Below the pieces are notes generated by a model. It was not told the DNA's origin. It saw only the letters and a program-made list of their open reading frames with translations, and made no database searches. The position numbers and the translations under genes were made by a program. Shown one piece after another: positions 31,931 through 40,800 of a stretch of DNA of 64,000 bases (its first letter is position 1; each line of letters begins with the position of its first letter). The stretch is taken from positions 558,001-622,000 of the forward strand of contig JAQMWT010000314.1 in NCBI GenBank assembly GCA_029834535.1. Reading direction: 5' to 3'. Source of the DNA: Chrysophaeum taylorii. Taxonomy: Eukaryota; Sar; Pelagophyceae; Pelagomonadales; Pelagomonadaceae.

Positions 31931-32592
31931 GTTACTCGAGATGATCATGGTCGATAATAGACTGCAGATCCTTTCACACAATGTGCTGCGCGTTGTTGGA
32001 CGAGGAGCGCAGGCCTATCTGTCGCAGTCGGACGCATGGCGGAGCGTTCCTGTGGCTCGCGACCGATGGACATGGTGGTTTGCATGAAAAGCCGACGGTA
32101 TATATCATGATCAGGCCTTTGTTCGCGCATGTCGGAGGCGCGTGTCGATTTCGTCGCTCATTTTCCCACGCAGATGGGCCGTTTAATTCGGCTTTGGTGA
32201 ATATACGATGCCCCCCTCTGTCGTTTCGTCGTGTTGGAGTTTGATCGATATGCTGTTCTAGGCGCGCTCTCAACAACAACAACAAAAACAAAAACAACAT
32301 CAACTAAAACAACGACAATAGGAAGAGCAGACGAAACAACACCGTGGGTCTTTCTTCGAGCTTCGTCTTCACGAAGTTGAGGAGAACAGTCACCCTCCAT
32401 AGTACATCGCGCGCGCGCGAAAAAACCCGCCGCCCCGTGCATGCGCGCGACCGACAGCCCTATCTGTATAGAGTCCCCCACGGCCCGACGACGAGACCAA
32501 TCCACGAGTAGAGGTTACGCTCGTCGAGAAAGCCTTAAGGACTTTCGGTTTTGGAGTCGTGGCGCATATTCGTTCCACCATAATTTTCACTT
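31931..32592. other. Intergenic stretch at the edge of the element nest
   Basis: No gene is supported here. Base composition turns GC-rich from about 31980. There is an AAC/AAAAAC-rich patch at 32268-32320 and a short GC alternation at 32408-32418. The right end probably holds the 3' untranslated region of PDCD5. Confidence 0.5.
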
Positions 32593-32949
32593 TCACATAA
32601 GATCGTCGTCGTTGTCGTCGTCGTCGTCGTCGTCGATGTAATTTCGCCGTTGGATGCGAACCTTTGGTTGGGCCTGCTGGGTTTGAGACTCGAGGAGATG
32701 GATGAGCTGGTCTTCGGTGAGTTGGCTCTGGAGCTGGCCGCCCAAAGCCATTTGGACGAGTTTTGCTTCGATGGCTTCGGCCTTTTCGCGGCGGACGAGT
32801 TTCACTCGTCCGAGGCGTTCGTGGGCCGCGGGGGTCAAGATCTGCTTGAGGATCGACTGCTTTTGCGCCTCGCGCTGGGCGCGCTCGGCTTGCTGCTGGG
32901 GGTCGGCTGTGAACCCTTCGGGCACCGGTGCAGCTGCCGCGTCGGCCAT
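32593..32949 (-). CDS. PDCD5: PDCD5/TFAR19-family protein
   Basis: The 118-residue product matches PDCD5 (programmed cell death 5, DNA-binding TFAR19 family) in length and full layout. A short variable N-terminus with a Gln/Ala/Glu-rich helix (residues 18-31) leads to the core: ILKQILTPAAHERLGRVKLV (33-52), REKAEAIEAKLVQMA (54-68) and LTEDQLIHLLES (77-88). The conserved basic end KVRIQRR follows (96-102). The C-terminus is a run of aspartates (106-116), where homologues have only a few acidic residues. The start at 32949 gives the usual family length; the upstream in-frame extension would overlap the aminotransferase gene. Animal PDCD5 acts in the nucleus and cytosol in apoptosis and chaperonin/TIP60 regulation; archaea also carry the family. 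The function in this organism is inferred only. No intron is needed. Confidence 0.95.
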   Translation of the reverse strand: MADAAAAPVPEGFTADPQQQAERAQREAQKQSILKQILTPAAHERLGRVKLVRREKAEAIEAKLVQMALGGQLQSQLTEDQLIHLLESQTQQAQPKVRIQRRNYIDDDDDDDNDDDLM

Positions 32950-32968
32950 AGTAGTACTACTACTACTG

Positions 32969-34291
32969 CTACAAGGACTGTTCCGTTGAGTTTCGTGACG
33001 CCTCGAGGGCACCGAGGGCATCCTCGACGATCGAAAGGGCCGCGTCGACCTCAAGGGAGGTCGCGACGAGGGGGGGGACGAAGCGGACCACGGCGGGTCC
33101 CGCAGGGACGAGGAGGAGGCCGTTGGTGGCGCAGAGGGCGACGAGGTCCGAGGCGGATGGGGTGTGAAGTTCCATTCCGACCAGGAGGCCGCGGCCCCGG
33201 ACGTCGGCGACGAGGTGGGGCTTGGCGTCCATAATTTTCCGGAGGCCGGTTAGGAGCTGGTCCCCGCGGTCTCTGGTGTTGTCGATGAGGCCGTCGTCGT
33301 CGATAGCCTTGGCGACGGCGAGGCCGGCCGAACAGGCGAGGGGGTTGCCGCCATAGGTGGTGGCGTGGTCGCCGGGCTGGAAGACGTCGCATTTGGGCGA
33401 ACAGAGCATCGCCCCGAGGGGCACGCCGCCCCCGAGGGCCTTCGCGCAGGTGACGACGTCGGCCGTATAATCCCCAGATAATACGTGGTCGTGGCCCCAC
33501 ATTTTCCCGGTACGGCCGACGCCGGCCTGGACCTCGTCGAGCATCAAGAGCGCGCCCTCGTCGTCGCAGAGGCGGCGGAGGGCGGCAAAAAAGTCGGGGG
33601 TGCCCGGCTTGACGCCGCCCTCGCCCTGGACGGGTTCGACGAGGACGGCGGCAACCTTCCCCTTGTGTCTCTCGAAGGCAGCGGTCGCGTCGGCAACGTC
33701 GTTGTAGGCGAAGTGGTCGAACAAATCAATTTTCCAGCAGCCGTTGGGTCCGTGGTACTTTGGCTGGGCCGTCGCGGATATCGTCGCGATCGTCCGGCCG
33801 TGAAAAGAGCCGAGCGCCGTCAACACGACCGGGGCCTCGATCTTCCTCTCGAGGGTCGCGTGCTTGAGCGCGAGCTTGAGGGCCGCCTCGTTCGCCTCGC
33901 CCCCCGAGTTGCAAAAGAAAACCCGCGATGCGCCGCGCGTTCGTTTCACTAGCCATTCGGCGAGCTCGCCCTGTTCGGGAATGTAGTAGAGGTTGCTCAC
34001 GTGGTGCACCCGCCGCATCTGGTTGCTCACGGCGTCGACGAGCCGCTGGTCGCCGTGCCCGAGGCAGCACGTCGCGATCCCGGCCACGAAGTCGAGGTAC
34101 GCCTTGTCCGCGTCGTCGTCGTACAACACGCACCCCTTTCCTCGGCTGATCGTCACGGGGTACCGTCCGTAGGTCGACTGGACAACCTTGTCGAACTGGA
34201 CGCGTTTCTGCTCGGAGCTCGGCACCACCTGGAGCGCTGCCGCCAGTTCCGTCGCGAGAAGGAGCGTGATCACCATCATCATCATCATCAT
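32969..34291 (-). CDS. argD: Acetylornithine aminotransferase (class III PLP enzyme), probably organelle-targeted
   Basis: The 440-residue product is a class-III PLP aminotransferase of the acetylornithine/ornithine type. This type makes N-acetylornithine from N-acetylglutamate semialdehyde in arginine synthesis (EC 2.6.1.11). Visible landmarks are CNSGGEANEAALKLA (127-141), FHGRT (163-167), LMLDEVQAGVGRTGKMWGHD with the PLP-contacting Asp252 (249-268), the PLP Lys284 in TCAKALGGGVPLGAM, TTYGGNPLACS, and VRGRGLLVGMEL near the end. Residues 1-20 (six Met, then VITLLLATELAAAL) resemble a signal peptide. With the following basic stretch this could be a bipartite presequence for a complex plastid, or a mitochondrial signal. 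The family core starts near residue 33. The start is the first of six ATGs; any of the six is possible. A further upstream in-frame stretch is rejected because it runs antisense into the neighbouring gene. No introns are needed. Confidence 0.93.
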   Translation of the reverse strand: MMMMMMVITLLLATELAAALQVVPSSEQKRVQFDKVVQSTYGRYPVTISRGKGCVLYDDDADKAYLDFVAGIATCCLGHGDQRLVDAVSNQMRRVHHVSNLYYIPEQGELAEWLVKRTRGASRVFFCNSGGEANEAALKLALKHATLERKIEAPVVLTALGSFHGRTIATISATAQPKYHGPNGCWKIDLFDHFAYNDVADATAAFERHKGKVAAVLVEPVQGEGGVKPGTPDFFAALRRLCDDEGALLMLDEVQAGVGRTGKMWGHDHVLSGDYTADVVTCAKALGGGVPLGAMLCSPKCDVFQPGDHATTYGGNPLACSAGLAVAKAIDDDGLIDNTRDRGDQLLTGLRKIMDAKPHLVADVRGRGLLVGMELHTPSASDLVALCATNGLLLVPAGPAVVRFVPPLVATSLEVDAALSIVEDALGALEASRNSTEQSL

Positions 34292-34389
34292 CGCTCGTGA
34301 GTGACCGTGACCCGTTGAGAGAGAATGAAAGAGAGAAAGAAGAAGAAAACTCGTCCGTTGTGTTCGTAACGCCTGATTGAAAATTCGAA
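34292..34389. promoter_or_regulatory. 98-bp divergent intergenic region (shared promoter zone)
   Basis: Only 98 bp separate the start codons of the aminotransferase (- strand) and the giant gene (+ strand). It contains a purine-rich GA/GAA tract at about 34317-34354 and an in-frame TGA at 34378, 12 bp before the giant gene's ATG. I see no clear TATA box. The 5' untranslated regions and promoters of both genes must be very short or overlap. Confidence 0.6.
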
Positions 34390-34800
34390 ATGCGGTGGCG
34401 TTCGGCCGCCGTGGTGGTGGTGGTCGGCGCCCGGGCCCACCAGGCCCACCAGGCCCAAGATGAGTGCGGCCAGTACACGCCCGAGGAGGGCGTGTCGTAC
34501 TACGAGGCCGTCGAGATGTGCGGTCCTTGTGCGGCGCAGCCAGGGTGCGGATTCTGCTTGTCGAGCTTGCGGTGCGAAGCAAGCGGCGGCGCGTGCCCCC
34601 GGTGGCTCGGCGAGGCCTCGGAGTGCCCCTCGGTGCCCCACTGCAGCGCGGCCACGGGCTGCGGGGAGTGCGTGGAGCTGGAGGAGTGCGCGTGGTGCGC
34701 TTCGCGCCGCGAGTGCGTGACCGTCGCGGACGTCTTCGCTGCCGACTGCGAGGGCTCCGTATTCGAGCCGCCGTGCCCCGCCTCGGACATTCCGGAGACC
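34390..34800 (+). other. Giant protein: signal peptide and PSI-like cysteine-rich head
   Basis: Residues 1-16 are MRWRSAAVVVVVGARA, with a basic start and a hydrophobic core typical of a secretory signal. Cleavage near residue 16-22 is plausible. Sixteen cysteines then lie between residues 26 and 129 in two similar modules. The first spans CGPCAAQPGCGFCLSSLRC (44-62) and further Cys; the second spans CGECVELEECAWCASRREC (91-109). The C-x2-C and C-x-W-C spacing recalls PSI (plexin-semaphorin-integrin) cysteine knots found in extracellular proteins. The head implies disulfide formation in the secretory pathway. The PSI call is by pattern only. Confidence 0.65.
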
Positions 34801-37800
34801 CGGTTCGTCGGGAACCTCGCGATCGAGCCCGACCCCGTGCTGGGCGGCGGCGGCGGGTTTCGAGCGAGCGGCGGCGCTTTTGAATTCGTCGTCGACGAGG
34901 TCGAGATTTCGATGATTTCGGCGGGGGATATAGCGATGCGTGGCGGCACGGGGGGATCGGTGGAGTTTCAAGCCGGGGACGGCACGAACCCGCACGGCGG
35001 AATCGGCGGCGGGGTGCGGTTTCGAGGTGGCGACGGCAGCGGGGTCGCCGCTGCCGGCGGCTTCGTCGGCGACGGCGGCGGCATCGAGATCGTGGCGGGC
35101 GGCGCCTTGGAAGGAACCGGCGGAACCGTTTCGTTGTGTGGGGGGTCTTCCCAGACCGGCGCAGGCGGCGACCTGCTGTTTCGGGCCGGCGCGCCTCGGG
35201 GGAACGTGGTGATGGAGACGGCGACGGGCGGCGGCGAACGCTCGGGCGACGTCGCCATCGCCACGGGGGGATCATCATCATCTTCATCTTCTTCTTCCGG
35301 GGACATCTTCATCACGACCGGGGACTCGGCAAATGGCGAGGCGGGCGACATCGTGTTGGCCGTCGGCGAGAGCGGGTCCGGAAATGGCGGCGACGTCGTG
35401 TTGAGCGCGGGCACGTCGTCCGAGCCCGGGGCCGCTGGGGGCCAGGTCCAGCTCAACACGGGCGAGAGCGCAGGGACGAGCGGAGACCTCGCGCTCCAGT
35501 CTGCCGACTCGGACTCGAGCAGCGGCGCCGTGGCCGTGGGCACGGGGACCTCGGCGACGGGCGGGTCGGGCGACCTAAGAATAGAAACGAGCGACGCCGG
35601 CGACGCGGCAGGAAACGTCATTCTCGACGCCGGGAGCTCCTCGAACGCCGACGGCGGCGACATCGAGATCGTGGCGGGATCATCGCTCGTGGACGGCGGC
35701 TACGTGCTGTTGAGAGGTGGCTCGAACCTCGCCGAGGACGGCGAGGCGGGGAACGCGACGCTCTCCGGCGGCGCGGCGAGGGGCACCGGCGCCGGCGGCG
35801 CCGTGGTTCTCACGGGTGGCACGGCCACCGACGGCACCGGGGGTGACGTCGAGGTGGTGTCGGGCTACGGACTCGCGACGAGTAGCGGCGACTTGCGGAT
35901 CGCGACGGCCGACGTCTCGGCCGGCTCGAGCGGGCACGTCACGGTGCGCACGGGCACCTCGTCGCGCGGGTCGACCGGCGGGATTTTTTTGTCTACGGGG
36001 ACGGCGAGGAGCGGCGCCGGCGGCGAGATCACGGTGGAGGCCGGGATGGGGTCCTGCGGCGGGGGCGCTTTGCGGGTGCGCGCGGGAGACGCGGAGAGCG
36101 CGAGGGGTCGCGGCGGCGACGCGACGATCGAGACGGGCGCGGGGCCCGAGAGGTCGGGGGACCTCTACGTACGCACGGCCGACCTCGAGGCCGACGGCAC
36201 GAGCGGCCGGGTGGACATTGCGACGGGCGACGCGATCGAGGGCGGCGCTTCGAGCGGCTCGATCGGGCTCGAGACGGGCAAATCCGCGTCCGGCGACGGC
36301 GGCGGGGTGCGGCTCGCGGCGGGAGCCGCCACGTCGGGCGACGGGGGCGGGGTCGCGATGGCGGCCGGCGACGCCTCGGGCGCGCATTCGGCCGGCGGCA
36401 CGATCTCGCTTCGGGCCGGCTCGGGCACGGAGCGCGTCGGCGGATCGGGCGGGGCCGCGACGCTGATTGCCGGCGACGCGCACGACGGCGGCGCCGGCGG
36501 CAACGCGAGCGTCGTCGCGGGCTCGGCGAGGCGCGCGAGCGGGGGCTCGCTCGAGCTTTTGGCGGGGTCGAGTTGGGACGGCGCGGGCGGCGCGGCGAGG
36601 GTATCTACGGGGACGGGGGCCGCCGGATCTGGCGGCGTCGAGATAGTCACGTCCAACGTCGGCGACGCCGGCTCGAGCGGCGCCGTCCGGCTCTCGACCG
36701 GCACGACGGGCCAGGGCCAGGCGGGGAGCATCGCGCTCTGCACGGGCGACTCGACCTTTGGTCGTTCGGGGGCTCTCCTCTTGTCGGTCGGCCGGAGCTC
36801 GAGCGGCGACGGCGCCGGGCTCGCGTGCGTCGCGGGCACGACCGACTCGCCCGCGGCCGCGGGGGGCTCGGTGACGCTCGCGGCCGGCGAGGGCGCGAGC
36901 ACCGACGCCCGGAACGGCGGCAACGGCGGTGCCGTTAACATTCGGGGCGGCACGGCCCTCGGGACCTCGGCGTTCGACCACGCCGGGGGTGTCACGATGC
37001 GCGGCGGCGAGGCCGCCAACGGGCGCGGCGGAAGCGTCGCCGTCGAGTCGGGCGCGAGCCAGAAGGGCACGAGCGGCTCGGTGGTGATCGGGACCCCCGA
37101 CTCGGGGGGCGACGGCGCGAGCGGCGCGATCTCGATTTTCACGGGGGACGCGTCGGCGGGCGAGTCGGGCGCCGTAGTCTGCAGCACGGGCCAGGCGGTC
37201 GACGGCGCCGGCGGCGGCATCCGGATGGTGGCGGGCGAGGGCGACTTGGACGACGGAGGCGACGTCGAGGTTACGGCTGGATCGACGAGCGCCGTGCTCC
37301 GAAAAGGGGGTACGGTGACGCTGGCGGCGGGCGACGGCACCTCGTCCAACGCGAACGACGGCGGCGACGGCGGCGACGTCGTGATGACGGGGGGCGCGGC
37401 CCGCGGCACCAACATGAACGACAACGGCGGCGACGCGTGCGTCTACGGCGGTCGGAGCCTCGCGGGCTACGGCGGCTGCGTTCGAATCGCGTCGGGCCTG
37501 AGCGTCCAGACGTCGTCGGGCGGCGTCCTCGTCGCCACGGGCAACTCGGGCACCGACGGCGTCTCGGGATCAATGACGCTCTCGACGGGCACCTCGAACT
37601 GCGGGCGCTCGGGAGCGATTACCGTCGTCACGGGCGACGCGACGAGCGGCCGCGGTGGCTACGTCAAGCTGCGCGTCGGCACGGGAAATTCGGGCGAGGG
37701 CGGCCAGCTCGAGCTGGCGGCCGGCGCTACGACCGACGAGGCGACGGGGGGATACGTCCGGGTCAGGACGGGCTACTCGTCGGAGACGTCGAGCGGGCCC

Positions 37801-40800
37801 GTGCTCGTCGCGACGCCCAACGCCGGCGCTCTTGGCGTCAGCGGGGAGATCGAGGTCGCGACGGGGACGACGAGCCTCGGGAATTCGGGGAGCATTCTGA
37901 TAGAGACGGGCCTCGCGGCCGACGGTCGAGGCGGAGACGTCATCGCGCGCGTCGGCACGGGGCATAGCGAGGACGGCGGCGACGTCTACATTAACGCCGG
38001 CGAGACGACCGACGCCGAGGCCGCCGGCGGCGACGTGGTCATCCAGGCCGGCGAAGGCTCGTCGACGTACCAGTTCGACGGCGGCGACGGTGGCGTCGTC
38101 CAGATCTACGGCGGCGCCGCGCAGGGCGGCCTCGAGGCCGACGACGGCGGGAACGTCGAAATGGCCGGGGGCTACGCCAAGTCGGGTCGCGGCGGCGCGA
38201 TAATCGTGCGCACGGGCTACGGCGAGGCCACGTCCTCGGGCATCGTCGACGTCTCGACGGCCAACGGCGGCACGAGCGGCGCGAGCGGGAGCATCGACTT
38301 CTCGACCGGCACGTCGAGTTCGGGAAATTCGGGGTACGTCAACGTCGAGACGGGCAAAGCCTCGGGCGGCCGCGCGGGGTACATCCACGCGCTCGTCGGC
38401 ACGGGCAATTCGGGCACGGGCGGCGATTTCGTGGTTGTTTCGGGTCAGACGGACGCCGCGGCGACGGGCGGCTTGATCTCGATCACGACGGGGTACTCGT
38501 CGACGACGACCTCGGGCACGTTCTCGCTCGACACGGCCAACGCCGGCAACTCGGGGGTCAGCGGCGCGATCCACTTTGCGACCGGCACGACGAGCTCGGG
38601 CAACAGCGGCCTCGTCTCGATGGCGACGGGCGACGCCAACGCGGGGAGCGGCGGTAACGCCGAGTTTCTGGTTGGCGTGGGCAACAGCGGCGACGGCGGC
38701 GACGTCGTAATCGCCGCCGGCGAGGCACAGGCCAAGCAGGCGACCGGCGGGCTCGTCCTCATCTCGGGCGGCCACGGCTCGTCTCAAAGCAAGTCGGACG
38801 GCGGCGACGGCGGCGACGTCCTCGTGTACGGCGGCGAGGCGAGCGGCTTGCAGGCGACCGACGACGTCGGCGGCAACGTCGAGATCGTCGGCGGCTACGC
38901 CGCGGGCGCGAGCGGCGGCTCGTGCTCGTTTCAGTCGGGGTACGGCGCGTCGACGAGCAGCGGCGCGATGACCGTCTGCACGGCCAACGCCGGCTCGCCC
39001 TACGGCGTCAGCGGCTCGCTCTCGCTCCTCACGGGGTCGACGACGCTCGGCAACTCGGGATATCTGTACCTCGCGACCGGCACCGCCTCGAACGGACGCG
39101 GCGGCAACGCGACCGTGCTGGTCGGGACGGGGACGAGCGGAGACGGCGGCAACGTCTACGTCGTCGCCGGCGAGACAACCGAGGAGGCGAGAACTGGCGG
39201 GAATATCCAGATCAACGCCGGCCGCGGCGCCTACGACAAGACGGGCGTCGACGGCGGCGACGGCGGCGACGTCCAGATTTACGGCGGCGAGGCGAGGGGC
39301 GGGTGCGAGACCACCGACACCGGCGGCGACCTTTGGTTCGCGGGCGGCGTCGCGGCCGCGGGCACGGGCGGCAACGTCGACCTGCGGTCGGGCTACGGCG
39401 CAGCGACCTCGAGCGGCTATCTCGCGGCGCGCACCGCCAACGCGGGCGCCTCGGGCGTGAGTGGCTCTATCTCTCTGGCGACGGGAACGGCGTCGAGCGG
39501 CAACTCGGGTGCCTTGACTTTCGAGACGGGCGACGCTACGGACGGCCAGTCTGGCGGCATAACTCTGGATGTGGGCGACGCCGGCGCTGGCGCGGGTGGC
39601 GACGTCTACGTTTCGGCCGGGTCGACGTCGGGGTCGAGCGGCCTCACGGGAGGCAGCATCTACGCGAGCAGCGGTTCTAGCGAGTATACGACGAGCGGCG
39701 CGATTTCCCTTTACACCGCCAACTCGGGTCCCGACGGCGCGAGCGGCGCGATATTGTTGTCGACCGGTCTCGCCTCGACCGGCAACTCGGGCGCGATTTT
39801 TCTCGAGACGGGCACCGTGGCGTCCGGCGGCAAGGGCGGGGCAATCAGCCAGCTCGTCGGAACGGGCGTCTCGGGAGCCGGCGGCGCTATCATCATCGCC
39901 GCCGGAAACTCGTCCGACTCGAGCAACGCGGGCGGCCGCGTCGTCGTGCGCGCCGGCTCCTCTTTGAATTCGGACGGCGGCGAGGGCGGCTCGATCATCC
40001 TCGAGGCGGGCGAGGCATACGGCGGCGACGAAACCGAAGACCTCGGCGGGGGGATAACAGTCCGCGGCGGCGCGTCCGCGAGCGCCACGGGCGGCCGCGT
40101 CGACGTCGTCACCGGCATTGGCGACGCGACCTCGAGCGGCCACATGACGCTTCGGACGATGAATGCCGGCGACGCCGGGGTAAGCGGCGAGATCGAGTTG
40201 ACTACGGGCAGCACGACGGCCGGAAACTCGGGCCATATCTTGCTCGAGACGGGCGCGGCGACGACGGAGGGCGCCGCGGGCTCCATTTCGGTCGCGTCGG
40301 GCTCGGGCGACTCGGGCACGGGCGGCGCGCTGACGTTTCGGGCAGGCGGCACCTCGGGGGGCGGCGAGACCGGTGGCAGCGTCCTGATCAGGAGCGGCTA
40401 CTCGGAAGCCACGTCTAGCGGCAACGTGGCCATCCTGACGCCCAACGCGGGCGACGAGGGCGTCTCGGGATCCCTCGCGTTTCGGACGGGGTCGACGTCG
40501 CTGGGAAACTCGGGCAGCCTCAACCTCACAACCGGCGACGCCGAGAGCGGCGCGGGCGGTGCGATCAACATTTCGGTTGGCTCGGGGGGCTCGGCGATAG
40601 GCGGTTCGGTCCGCGTATCGGCCGGAGACGCGACGGCCGGCGACTACGGCGGTTCGGTCTACGTGTCGAGCGGCGAAGGCGTCGACACGTCGAGCGGCAA
40701 CGTCACGATCCAAACCGTCAACGCCGGGCAAGATGGGGTCAGCGGCTCGATATCTTTGACCACCGGCACGTCGGCTGCCGGCTCGAGCGGCATCTCGGTG

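Noticed and set aside
32650-33234. Sense-strand open frame of 194 codons over PDCD5 and the aminotransferase end
   Set aside because: Antisense shadow of two well-recognised genes.
34292-35287. Upstream in-frame extension of the aminotransferase (332 codons)
   Set aside because: Arg/Pro/Ser-rich, antisense to the signal peptide, PSI-like head and first solenoid rungs of the giant gene. The enzyme is full length from the Met run.
37570-40731. Antisense open frame of 1053 codons
   Set aside because: Same cause. Its Arg/Ala/Val-Asp-rich translation is periodic only because the sense strand is.
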